DNA from: an uncultured Granulosicoccaceae bacterium
GTDB lineage: Bacteria > Pseudomonadota > Gammaproteobacteria > Granulosicoccales > Granulosicoccaceae
Length of the DNA stretch: 64,000 nucleotides
Reading direction: 5' to 3'
Assembly (NCBI GenBank): GCA_937958675.1
Contig: CALGND010000017.1
Location: 1-64,000, forward strand
Translations under genes and position numbers: made by a program
In this document: piece by piece, positions 33,690-43,100 of the stretch
Layout: every line of letters begins with the position of its first letter
Numbering within the stretch: position 1 is the first letter of the stretch
The notes under the pieces: model-generated
The model's database searches: none
What the model was told of the DNA's origin: nothing
Seen by the model: the letters and a program-made list of their open reading frames with translations, nothing else

Positions 33690-34613
33690 ATGAATGCGCT
33701 GTCGATTCGACAACTAACCAAAACCTACGATCATTCGGTTCATGCCCTACGTGGCATTGATCTTGATGTCGCGTCTGGCGATTTTTTTGCCTTACTCGGT
33801 CCCAATGGGGCGGGTAAATCTACGGCCATTGGCATAATATGTTCTTTACTTAACCCAACAAGCGGTGAAGTTCAGGTCTTTGATCATAATCTCGCCACTG
33901 AGCGTGAAGCTGCTAAATCGTTAATTGGCTTGGTACCGCAAGAATTTAATTTTAACGCCTTTGAAACCGTGCTAAATGTAGTCACTAACGTTGCGGGTTA
34001 TAACGGCATGGGGTGGAAGGACGCCAACAAACGGGCCGAATACATTCTAAAACGATTGGACTTATGGGAAAAAAAGGACACTCCTGGTCGACAGCTTTCA
34101 GGAGGGATGAAACGGCGTTTGATGATTGCAAGAGCTTTGATCCATCAGCCTAAACTGCTAATTCTTGATGAGCCAACAGCCGGTGTCGATATAGAAATCC
34201 GTCGATCCATGTGGGAATACTTAACTCAGATCAATGAGCAAGAAGACACCACTATTATTCTGACTACGCATTATCTTGAGGAAGCGGAAGCGCTTTGCCG
34301 CAACGTGGCAATTATCGATGGCGGTGAGATTGTTGAACGCGGAAAAGTAGCCGAGCTGCTTAGCCGAGCAACGATGGAAACCTATGTGCTCGATCTGATT
34401 GAAGGGCCAGCATCAAGGTCCTCGCAGTTAGGACCGTTTGCATTACGCTATCGAGACGACGGTTCCCTGGAAGTTGATATCCCTCAGGGGCACACTCTTA
34501 ACGAACTACTCAAAGCCTTAACTGAGGCGGGCGTGCAGGTTTCGAGTATGCGAAATAAGTCTAATCGCTTGGAGCAGCTGTTTTTGCAGCTGGTTGATCG
34601 AGACGCCTCATGA
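33690..34613 (+). CDS. yadG: ABC exporter ATPase, YadG type
   Basis: 307 residues from ATG 33690 (an in-frame ATG at 33666 gives an extra MRCYNKRD not seen in the family). Walker A GPNGAGKST, signature LSGGMKRRLMIARALI, Walker B LLILDEPTAGVD, switch His in TTHYLEEAE. Length and sequence style match E. coli YadG (308). With YadH it forms an ABC-2 type exporter; the substrate is not established. The stop and the yadH start overlap as ATGA, so translation is coupled. Confidence 0.9.
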   Translation: MNALSIRQLTKTYDHSVHALRGIDLDVASGDFFALLGPNGAGKSTAIGIICSLLNPTSGEVQVFDHNLATEREAAKSLIGLVPQEFNFNAFETVLNVVTNVAGYNGMGWKDANKRAEYILKRLDLWEKKDTPGRQLSGGMKRRLMIARALIHQPKLLILDEPTAGVDIEIRRSMWEYLTQINEQEDTTIILTTHYLEEAEALCRNVAIIDGGEIVERGKVAELLSRATMETYVLDLIEGPASRSSQLGPFALRYRDDGSLEVDIPQGHTLNELLKALTEAGVQVSSMRNKSNRLEQLFLQLVDRDAS

Positions 34614-35389
34614 GCCATCATTTACTGAATGAACGAGTAGCGTTTCAAACGCTGGTGCGTAAAGAGGTTAGGCGCTTTATGCGCATCTGGATTCAAACCT
34701 TGGTGCCACCAGTTATTAATGCATTGCTTTATCTACTCATTTTTGGCGGCTTGATTGGGACGCGGATACGAGAGATGGATGGCATCCCTTATATGGACTT
34801 TATCGTGCCAGGCATCATCATGATGGGCGTGATAACTAACTCGTATGGCAATGTCTCGTCGTCGTTCTTCGGCGCGAAGATGCAAAAATACATTGAAGAG
34901 TTGCTAGTGTCTCCGGTAAGCAATATCACGATAGTAGCGGGTTTCATTATTGGTGGAGTGGCACGTGGCTTGGCTGTTGGCTTGTTGGTTGCCTTAGTTT
35001 CGCTCTTGTTTACTCAAATAAACCCAGTTCATCCGATTATTACTGTGCTGGTGATGGTGTTAACGTCTATAACATTCTCCTTAGCAGGGCTTATCAATGG
35101 CATTTTTGCTGAGAAATTTGACGATATATCGATAGTGCCAAATTTTATACTAGCGCCATTAACCTATTTGGGCGGAATTTTTTATTCAGTAAGCTTACTA
35201 CCACCCGTGTGGGAAGTGATATCGAGGCTTAATCCGGTGCTATACATGATTAATGGCTTTCGATACGGCATACTAGGCGCCAGCGACATGCCCATATGGC
35301 AAAGCTTTAGCGTCATTGCCTTTTTTATCTGCCTGCTTGGTTTTATTGCCATGAGGCTACTAAATCGTGGCATTGGCGTAAAGCAATAG
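34610..35389 (+). CDS. yadH: ABC-2 type permease, YadH type
   Basis: 259 residues with six predicted membrane helices of the ABC-2 fold. It has YMDFIVPGIIMMGVITNSYGNVSSSFF and the conserved coupling segment ISRLNPVLYMINGFRYGILG near the end. Matches E. coli YadH (256) in size and pattern. It partners the YadG-type ATPase just upstream. An 87-base AT-rich gap separates it from the methyltransferase gene. Confidence 0.9.
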   Translation: MSHHLLNERVAFQTLVRKEVRRFMRIWIQTLVPPVINALLYLLIFGGLIGTRIREMDGIPYMDFIVPGIIMMGVITNSYGNVSSSFFGAKMQKYIEELLVSPVSNITIVAGFIIGGVARGLAVGLLVALVSLLFTQINPVHPIITVLVMVLTSITFSLAGLINGIFAEKFDDISIVPNFILAPLTYLGGIFYSVSLLPPVWEVISRLNPVLYMINGFRYGILGASDMPIWQSFSVIAFFICLLGFIAMRLLNRGIGVKQ

Positions 35390-35476
35390 AGTTTTAACAG
35401 TAGCGCCAAGCAAAAGTAAATTTAGAAATACAATTAAAAATAAACACACGACCTACATTTAACGCGAATCATCATT

Positions 35477-36328
35477 ATGTCTGTTCAAACTCCACCAGCA
35501 AAAAAAGCCAATACTAATATTCCTGCAGCGCCGCCAACAATGGCTCAGCAGGCTGATCGCCATATGCTTTACCAAGAGTCTGTGCAAAATTCAGAATTTG
35601 AGTTGGATTTCATCGACGAGACCTTTGAAGCAATTACTGGACGTAAAGCCACTGTGATGCGTGAAGATTTCTGTGGCACCGCTATATCGTCAGTTGAATG
35701 GATACAACGTCGCGAAGAGAACACAGCTATCGGCGTTGATTTTGATCGAGAAGTATTGGATTGGGGCAGAAAGCACAACGTATCGCAACTTAGTGATGAG
35801 CAAAAAATGCGATTAGAGCTGATCGAAGCTGATGTGCTGGATGTGAAAACTCAAAAAGTCGATGTGGTTCAAGCCTACAACTTTAGCTATTGGTTTTTCC
35901 AAGAGCGTGCCACCATGTTGCGATATTTTAAGCAGGTAAGGGAGTCATTAGTAGATGACGGCGCCTTGTTTCTAGATATGTTTGGCGGATCGGAATGCTA
36001 TCAAACACAAAAAGAAAAGCGCAAGATGGATGGTTTTAAATACATCTGGGAACAAGCGGAATTCAATGCCATTACTAATGAGTTGAAATGCCATATACAT
36101 TTTCATTTTCCTGATAAATCTAAAATGAAAAAAGCGTTTACTTATGTATGGCGCGTGTGGGGCGCTCGCGAACTACGCGAAATACTGCTCGAAGCTGGCT
36201 ATAGTGATGCCACTGTTTATCGTCAAAAATTTGATGATAAAACCGATGAAGCGCTTGATGAATATATCGCTACGGATGAAGCCGAGGACTATGCTTGCTG
36301 GTTGGGCTACATCGTAGCGCGCCGTTAA
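35477..36328 (+). CDS. Class I SAM-dependent methyltransferase
   Basis: 283 residues. SAM-binding motif I is read as VMREDFCGTAISSVEW, motif II as AIGVDFDREVLDWG (acidic residue for the ribose), then VDVVQAYNFSYWFF and GALFLDMFGGSECYQ. The first 25 residues are a low-complexity Ala/Pro/Lys tail. The substrate is unknown; the pattern resembles uncharacterised bacterial methyltransferases rather than the rRNA enzymes I know. It converges on the histidine kinase with 8 bases between stops, and its terminator seems to lie inside that gene. Confidence 0.8.
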   Translation: MSVQTPPAKKANTNIPAAPPTMAQQADRHMLYQESVQNSEFELDFIDETFEAITGRKATVMREDFCGTAISSVEWIQRREENTAIGVDFDREVLDWGRKHNVSQLSDEQKMRLELIEADVLDVKTQKVDVVQAYNFSYWFFQERATMLRYFKQVRESLVDDGALFLDMFGGSECYQTQKEKRKMDGFKYIWEQAEFNAITNELKCHIHFHFPDKSKMKKAFTYVWRVWGARELREILLEAGYSDATVYRQKFDDKTDEALDEYIATDEAEDYACWLGYIVARR

Positions 36329-36336
36329 GCAGACAC

Positions 36337-37674
36337 TTAGACAAACTTAAGCGTTACCCGCGCGCCGGATAAATCATCCGGCGCGCTTAGTTTTAAGCTC
36401 CCACCATAACTCTCCATCAGCTCTGTACTAGCCGCCAGACCAAGCCCCAAGCCCTCAATTTGACTATCTGCCCGTACGCCTCGTTCGGTCAAGTGAGTAA
36501 TTAGCTTTTGAGGGAAGCCTGGGCCGTTGTCATCGATAACGATAGTTTTGTTATGAGCGTGTAGTGTCACATTGATAGCCGTTGCACCGTATTTACAAGC
36601 GTTGTCGAGAACATTGCCAAGGATCTCGTACAGGTCCGCATCAGCTAGGCGCACCTTGAATAAATGCTCATCGTTGATTGAGATACTCGTTTTGTTCGAA
36701 TAAATTTTTTGTAAGGAAGATGCCAATCGCTCAATCACTGGTAGTGGGCTAATGGCTGCTGCCAGCTTTTGTGGTGTGCTTTGGGTGGCGCGTTGTAGAT
36801 AGCGTTGCAGCGTGCTTTGCATTTGCGTGGTTTGCTCGTCCACTGTTTTTATCATGCCTTTTTTTTCGGCGTCTGTTGTCGAGTTTCCTAGATTTGTTAA
36901 TACAGAAATTGGTGTTTTAAGACTATGCGCCAAATCATCTAGCAAATTACGGTATTGCTTGTGTCGATTGCGTTCACTGGTGAGCAAGGTATTTATGCTG
37001 CTGGCTAGTGGTGCTAATTCTGTAGGCACTTTGTTACTAAGCTGATCTCGTTCACCTTGCTCGATTTGCGTAAGCTCATCACCGATGGTGTTAAGCGGTT
37101 TTAGGCTTTTGCTGAGTATCCACAATTGCATAAGCAACAGGCCAATACCGGAGATGAGTAAACTAATCCATAGGCTGCGATCAAACTGGCGCAACTGCAC
37201 ATCGAGACTCTCGGCTGGGGACACGGCTTGTATGGTAAAGGGAAGCTCTAAGCCTTCGTTGTACTCCCACACTGTGGCGAGTTGGAGTCGATGTACGCGT
37301 TTTCCGGCATCATTCTCGATCTGATCGAAGACCCATTCGCCTACTGGCGTTTTTGCCACAGTAGGGATAAAAGAAGTAGAGGATTGTGATTGCCACAAGG
37401 GTTGGCCATCCTGGTTGACCATTTCAACAAACAATCCAGAAGTTGCTTGAGAAAGGCGAGGATCAGGTAGCTCGTCAGAACTCACTAGCAACTGCTGATT
37501 AGCGCTGACATCGGTTGCAGCCAATACGCCGTAGATTAAGCCTTGAAGGCGGTCAACTAATGCAGCTTCAGCGCGTTTATGGACCGAATAGCTGACTGAA
37601 ACTGCTATCAGCACAAAGAATATGGATAAAACAACCGCGGTGCTAACAAGCAAGCGGGCGGAGATCGAGCTCAC
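36337..37674 (-). CDS. PhoQ-like sensor histidine kinase
   Basis: 445 residues: first helix about 9-29, periplasmic sensor about 30-167, second helix about 168-187, HAMP-like linker (LKPLNTIGDELTQIEQGERD). The dimerisation helix carries His250 in LLDDLAHSLKTPISVLTN, and the ATPase domain has the N-box (LGNVLDNACKYGA) and G1 box (DDNGPGFP). The sequence style and pairing with a PhoP-like regulator suggest the PhoQ branch, which senses divalent cations or envelope stress; the actual signal is unknown. It overlaps the regulator gene by 4 bases. Its 3' end contains a perfect 11-bp inverted repeat. Confidence 0.88.
   Translation of the reverse strand: MSSISARLLVSTAVVLSIFFVLIAVSVSYSVHKRAEAALVDRLQGLIYGVLAATDVSANQQLLVSSDELPDPRLSQATSGLFVEMVNQDGQPLWQSQSSTSFIPTVAKTPVGEWVFDQIENDAGKRVHRLQLATVWEYNEGLELPFTIQAVSPAESLDVQLRQFDRSLWISLLISGIGLLLMQLWILSKSLKPLNTIGDELTQIEQGERDQLSNKVPTELAPLASSINTLLTSERNRHKQYRNLLDDLAHSLKTPISVLTNLGNSTTDAEKKGMIKTVDEQTTQMQSTLQRYLQRATQSTPQKLAAAISPLPVIERLASSLQKIYSNKTSISINDEHLFKVRLADADLYEILGNVLDNACKYGATAINVTLHAHNKTIVIDDNGPGFPQKLITHLTERGVRADSQIEGLGLGLAASTELMESYGGSLKLSAPDDLSGARVTLKFV
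36360..36386 (+). terminator. Strong hairpin inside the kinase gene, likely terminator of the methyltransferase
   Basis: GCGCGCCGGAT and ATCCGGCGCGC pair perfectly over 11 bp around a 5-base loop. On the plus strand the stem is followed by TTAGTTTT, fit for terminating the methyltransferase transcript that ends 32 bases earlier. On the minus strand no T-run follows. The bases also encode residues of the convergent kinase. Confidence 0.6.
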
Positions 37675-38354
37675 TCGCCACTACGCTCGAGGGAGAGGCG
37701 GTAACCACGGCCACGCAAGGTTTCTATAGGGTCAAGCTTTTTATCAGGGTCAAGCTTTTGTCTGAGCCTGCGGATAAATACTTCCAGTACATTTGGGTCC
37801 CGATCGGTATCTTCGTCGTAGAGATGATCTAACAAAACTGCTTTGCTTATGACCGAACCGGCATTGAGTGCAAGATAGGCCAGTACGCGATATTCGTAAG
37901 CAGTCAATGATACGAGGTTGTCATTAACCATGACTTGTTGCGTTCGAGTATCGATGGATAAACCCTCAAATCGCAGTAGGGATTCTGAGAAGCCACCTGA
38001 ACGGCGAAGCAGTGCTCGGATACGTGCGAGCATTTCTTCTATGTGAAACGGTTTGGCCAGGTAATCATCTGCACCGGCTTCTAAGCCATCGACTTTGTCT
38101 TGCCAGCTATCGCGAGCGGTGAGTATAAGTACTGGGTAGCTACACGATTCTGCCCGTAACTTTTTGATAATCGATAAGCCATCAATACCAGGCAAACCAA
38201 GATCAATAATGGCGATATCTATTGGCATGGTGGTAGCAAGGTATAAACCTTCGGTACCGTCGCCACTTTCGTCAATGGCGAACCCTTGTTCACGCAAGGC
38301 TTCAACCAATTGTTCTCGGAGTGCTTGTTCGTCTTCAATGATTAGCGCGCGCAT
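37671..38354 (-). CDS. PhoP-like OmpR-family response regulator
   Basis: 227 residues: receiver with Asp8, Asp51 (AIIDLGLPGIDGL) and the Lys of LAKPFH, then a winged-helix DNA-binding domain (VSLTAYEYRVLAYLALNAG, VFIRRLRQKLDP, LRGRGYRL). Length and pattern are those of PhoP/QseB-type regulators. Translationally coupled to the kinase gene downstream and 4 bases after the PepSY gene, so the three form one operon. Confidence 0.92.
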   Translation of the reverse strand: MRALIIEDEQALREQLVEALREQGFAIDESGDGTEGLYLATTMPIDIAIIDLGLPGIDGLSIIKKLRAESCSYPVLILTARDSWQDKVDGLEAGADDYLAKPFHIEEMLARIRALLRRSGGFSESLLRFEGLSIDTRTQQVMVNDNLVSLTAYEYRVLAYLALNAGSVISKAVLLDHLYDEDTDRDPNVLEVFIRRLRQKLDPDKKLDPIETLRGRGYRLSLERSGE

Positions 38355-38358
38355 GGAG

Positions 38359-38655
38359 TTATTTGCTCCCAGTTTTGGGAATGCGAATGGTTTTTACTCG
38401 ACCATTGCTTATGAGCTTGATGGCGAATGCCACACCGCCATTTCCACTGCTGACTTGTTTGACACTGAGTATTTCGGCGTTACCACCAACTTGTGCTAAC
38501 GCCTGGCTGATCGCTTGCTTACGATTGCTAGCATCGGCATAGCTAGGTGTTGAGCTAAACGATAGGGCTACCAGCAAACATATTGCAGCTAATGCAGTCG
38601 CTAAGCCTTGCGGCCTAGCGACTGATCGTTGTTGCTTTTTCACTAGCTTGCACAT
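38359..38655 (-). CDS. Small exported PepSY-like protein
   Basis: 98 residues with a signal peptide (GLATALAAICLLVALSF, cleavage near SYA-DA). The single small domain (NRKQAISQALAQVGGNAEILSVKQV, then VAFAIKLISNGRVKTIRIPK) looks like a PepSY unit. Such proteins are often the first gene of PhoPQ-like operons and may feed back on the kinase sensor domain. Function is inferred from position only. Confidence 0.7.
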   Translation of the reverse strand: MCKLVKKQQRSVARPQGLATALAAICLLVALSFSSTPSYADASNRKQAISQALAQVGGNAEILSVKQVSSGNGGVAFAIKLISNGRVKTIRIPKTGSK

Positions 38656-38677
38656 GTGTTTCGTTTGCTTTTTTTAA

Positions 38678-39304
38678 TTATAGTACTGGCCGAACTGATA
38701 CTTGTATCTTGATTCGATCGCCAGGATTTCGCTTCATTCGAGTTTTGAAGTTCTCACCTCGGTAGCGGTAGGTAACATCGTAACCTTGAAGCTGTTCCCT
38801 GTAATGTGTCTCCGTCGTATTTTCACACCGTTTAACGGGACGTGTTTCATAACTTGGCTGGCTCTGGTAGCCATTGTTGCTTGATTCTGAGTATCGACGG
38901 TGACGTTTAGTCCGATCGCTTGATTCGCCAGCTAAGGCTGATCCGATAATAGCGCCGGCTACCGTTGCGCCAGTTCGGGCACGGCTGCTGCCTTTTCGAG
39001 TGAGTTGATTGCCTATGACGCCACCGATAACGCCACCAATAAGTACATCGCCCGTGCTGCGTGAAGTACCACGGCGTTTATTGTTCTGGCCTTGATATTG
39101 AATAATGTGCTGTTGGTCTTCGATCCAGCATTCTTGTTTGGGCTGCTGGTATCTCACCTGCTTGTAGATGGGCAGCACGTTAACAACTCTAGCGTACTCA
39201 GTAAATTGGTTTGATCGTGACGATGAGCGATCAGCTAAGGCTGTAGTGGAAAACGCTGTGGAGGAGATCGTGAGCGCTATTAGTGTGGTGGTGAGTAGTT
39301 TCAT
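38678..39304 (-). CDS. Glycine-zipper 2TM exported protein
   Basis: 208 residues with a signal peptide ending ALA-DR. In the middle are two Gly-zipper helices, GDVLIGGVIGGVIGNQL and TGATVAGAIIGSALAG (about 84-125), the Rickettsia 17-kDa/SlyB-type motif. The end (CENTTETHYREQLQGYDVTY, then PGDRIKIQVSVRPV) is a conserved tail of YMGG/UmoD-like envelope proteins. No lipobox is present. It lies 22 bases upstream of the PepSY gene, possibly in the same PhoPQ-like operon; role in the envelope is unknown. Confidence 0.75.
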   Translation of the reverse strand: MKLLTTTLIALTISSTAFSTTALADRSSSRSNQFTEYARVVNVLPIYKQVRYQQPKQECWIEDQQHIIQYQGQNNKRRGTSRSTGDVLIGGVIGGVIGNQLTRKGSSRARTGATVAGAIIGSALAGESSDRTKRHRRYSESSNNGYQSQPSYETRPVKRCENTTETHYREQLQGYDVTYRYRGENFKTRMKRNPGDRIKIQVSVRPVL

Positions 39305-39419
39305 GTTTTCATCCGGCTTTTGTAATTGCGTAGGATGATGCTAGTGGGTGAGCACTGAACCGATACTGAACACGCAGGTGTTTTTTGTGGGCTAGCCTGC
39401 AGAGTTGTAGATGATCTGC

Positions 39420-40103
39420 TTAGGAACCGGCATCCGTTTCGATTGGTAGGATACGTGTGAGGATGCCAAAGCGCTGGTTATCAATGTAGTGGAGCTCGCG
39501 GCTGCGCATCTTGCGGCTTTGCGACATTCCGTAGCTAGTGCCCGTATCGGTATCGGTAAAAACCAAATGCGCATCCATATGCAGAAATCGCCCAAGTGAT
39601 ACTTTAATCGTTCCGTTGACAGTGGTTGTTCTAATTTCGCGAGGGCGATCGGCTTGAGGTTGGCCGCTGGCAGGTATAAATTTTTCGTATGGTTTTAGAT
39701 CTTCTGGTAAATATACCGTGATGGCTCGTCCAAGATTAATACGCACGGCTTTCGCCTCTTTGCGTTCAAGCCCTGGTTGGCGCCATGCAAAATGCTTGAG
39801 CATCCGATAACGTCGTTGCGAATTTATTTTCTCAGCGCTTTCGGTCATTGATAGACCGTCAGTGACCAATTCAAACCCTGCATCTCTTGCACGATCACTT
39901 GTTAAGCCCATGGAAGAAACCAACTTGGGGTAATACAAGCTGCCGGGTATCGCGTTGTCCGCACTGTTTCGGTGTTCAAAGACAATGACTTCAATGAGAT
40001 AGTCTTTGGCATGTGCTGCACCGCCAAGGCCAAGCAACAGCAGCGCGAATATTAGTTGCCGAAGTGTGTGTACAGCTTTGATCGTAACGCTTGCAGCTTG
40101 CAT
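39420..40103 (-). CDS. csiV: CsiV-family periplasmic peptidoglycan-binding protein
   Basis: 227 residues with a signal peptide (about 15-32, LRQLIFALLLLGLGGAAHA). The first mature strand, DYLIEVIVFEHRN, and the C-terminal DAHLVFTDTDTGTSYGMSQS..MRSRELHYIDNQRFGILTRILPI are hallmarks of CsiV. In Vibrio cholerae this protein binds peptidoglycan and activates the LpoA-PBP1a system. It lies 23 bases downstream of mfd on the same strand, an arrangement also seen in Pseudomonas. Confidence 0.82.
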   Translation of the reverse strand: MQAASVTIKAVHTLRQLIFALLLLGLGGAAHAKDYLIEVIVFEHRNSADNAIPGSLYYPKLVSSMGLTSDRARDAGFELVTDGLSMTESAEKINSQRRYRMLKHFAWRQPGLERKEAKAVRINLGRAITVYLPEDLKPYEKFIPASGQPQADRPREIRTTTVNGTIKVSLGRFLHMDAHLVFTDTDTGTSYGMSQSRKMRSRELHYIDNQRFGILTRILPIETDAGS

Positions 40104-40126
40104 GGGTTTGTTGCCTTTCTCGTCGT

Positions 40127-43100
40127 TTACGTGCTGGGTGTGGCTAATAGGGTAAGCAGCTCGTCCAGAAACTCTCTACTTTGTTCTACTGAGTTGAATT
40201 CTCGCACAAATCGCAAAGTCTGTTTACCATCGAAGCGGTAGATGTCTGGTTTTTGCTGTATCAAGGTAATCAGTGTTAGTGGATCTATCTTGGGTTTTGG
40301 GTCAAAAATGACCCGCCCGCCACCAGGGTTGAGCTGCAGGCGCTCAATACCGAGTTCGGTGCAGCGGTGCTTGGCTGCGGTGACATCGAACAGATTTTGC
40401 GCTTGGGGCGGTAGCAAGCCAAAGCGGTCAATTAGCTCCGCTTTAAGGTCGATCAGCTCTTCAGCGTTTTTAGCACTCGCGATACGTTTGTAGAGCATTA
40501 GGCGTTGATGAACGTCTGGGACGTAGTCTTGCGGCAGCAATGCGGGCACGCCCAGGTCCACCTCAGTGCCATATGCCAATGGTTTGTCGTAATCGGGCAA
40601 CTTGCCGGCCTTCAGAGCTTGAACCGCACGCTCGAGTAATTCGGAGTACAAAGTAAAGCCGATTTCCTGAATTTGCCCTGATTGCCCCTCACCGAGCAAT
40701 TCTCCAGCGCCACGAATCTCTAGATCGTGGGCTGCGAGCGTAAAACCGACACCAAGGTCTTCTAGGGACTCAATCGCAGCAAGTCGTTTTTCTGCATCGC
40801 TTGTCATCACGCCTTTAGGTGGCGTTAGTAGGTAGGCGTAAGCCCGGTGGTGGCTGCGGCCAACACGTCCACGCAACTGATGCAGTTGAGCCAGGCCCAG
40901 TTTGTCAGCGCGATTAATAATAATAGTATTAGCGGTGGGTACATCAATGCCGCTTTCGATAATGGTGGTGCTAACGAGTATGTTGAAGCGCTGGTGATAG
41001 AAATCGACCATAACGGCTTCAAGATCTGACTCGCGCATTTGCCCGTGTGCGTATTGCACACGGGCATTGGGTACGATCTCTTCGAGAGTGCGTGTTATTC
41101 GCTCGATAGTGCTCACTTCATTGTGCAGAAAGTAAACCTGCCCACCACGTGCCAGTTCGCGTTCGCATGCTTCACGTATATGTGAATCAGACCACTCGCC
41201 AACAAAAGTTTTGATCGCATGTCGATGTTGTGGCGGTGTAGCAATGATGGATAAGTCACGCATGCCTGCCAAGCCCATATTGAGTGTGCGCGGAATTGGC
41301 GTTGCAGTGAGAGTAACGATGTCGATTTCAGCACGTAATGCTTTCATGTGCTCTTTGTGACGTACACCAAATCGGTGCTCTTCATCGATAATAACCAAGC
41401 CTAAATTTTTATACTTGACATCTTTTTGCAACAACTTGTGCGTGCCAATGATGATATCAATGCCGCCACTTTCCAGTTTTGCTAGCGTAGCCTTTTGCTC
41501 TTTTGCGGTGCCAAAACGCGATATTGACTCTATCTGCACAGGCCAGTCAGCAAAGCGATCTCTAAAATTCTCATGATGTTGTTTAGCTAACAAAGTAGTG
41601 GGCACTAATACAGCGACTTGCTTGCCGGCATCTACTGCGACAAAGGCTGCGCGCATAGCCACTTCGGTTTTACCAAAGCCTACATCACCGCAAACGACCC
41701 GATCTGTTGGGCGGGGCAGACGAAGGTCTTCAACCACTGAGTCGATTGCTTTGAGTTGATCCGGCGTTTCTTCAAATGCAAAGGCGTCACTAAATGCTTC
41801 GTAGTTGTTGGAGTGTTCAGGAAATGCAAAGCCTTTGCGTGCAGCACGTCTGGCATGAATTTCTAACAATTCTGCTGCTACATCGTAGGCTTTTTCAGCG
41901 GCGCGACGCTTGGCTTTTTGCCATACTTCGCTGCCCAATTTATGTAATGGCGCATTATCAGCACTTGAGCCTGTGTACCGGCTAATAAGATGCAGCGCGG
42001 ACACGGGTACGTATAGCTTATCGTCACCCGCGTAGTGAATAGTAAGAAATTCGTTCTCGTGTTCGCCGATTGTCAGCCTGGTTAAGCCGTGATAGCGTCC
42101 CACACCATTATCAATATGGACGACAGGATCGCCAATGCTGAGATCTGCTAGGTTAGCAATGATGGCATCGGAATCTCGCGTTGGTCGTCGACGCTCACGA
42201 CTGCGTTTAATGCGGCCTGAACCTAGCTGTGATTCTGTGATAATTGCAACTGCTTGCAGTGGCAAGTGCAGGCCGCGTTCCAGTGGTGCGGTTGTTAGGC
42301 AAAGCTCTCGATCAGAGCTTAAAAAGTCCACCCAACTATCAACCGTTTTCACTTTTAGCTGGTTGCCCACCAGCAAGTCCATCATGGTTTCGCGTCGGCC
42401 AGTGGATTCCGCAACAAACAAAACACGGCCTTTAAAGTCTCCTATAAAGCGCTTAAGTGCAGCTAAGGGTTGTTCACTGCGTGCCTCTGAGGGGTATAAA
42501 CCTGGCGTATAAGTGGGTAAGTTGGCAGAGGACTTATCAGGATTTTCTATTTCATATCGTTGCGTATTAATGCAACGCCTATCAGCCAAATGCTGCTCAA
42601 CTTCGGCAGGCGATAAAAATAATTGCTCTGGTGGCAATATTGGTCGCTCAACATCATGCCTGCGTTGCTCAAATCGTTCTGCTGTGTTGTCCCAGAACTG
42701 CTGCATCGACGACGACGCTTCGTCAGCAAAAATAAGCTGAGCATCAGCTGGAATATAATCAAACAATACTGAGGTTTCTTCAAAAAACAGTGGCGTGTAA
42801 TACTCGATACCCGCTGGCGCACGGCCTTCAGACACCTCGCGGTAGATAGGGCTGTTTTTACTCTCCGCCGCGAAAGTGTTACGAAACTGCTTTCTAAACA
42901 GGCCAATGCCTTCTTCATTTAACGGAAATTCATGAGCGGGCAGTAGTGAAATTTGGTCGATCTTATCTACGCCGCGTTGAGTATCAGGATCAAAGCTTCG
43001 GATTGTTTCGATTTCGTCGTCAAAAAATTCAACCCGAAAAGGCACGTTGCTACTCATTGGGAACAGGTCGAGTATTGACCCACGAACGGCGAATTCCCCA

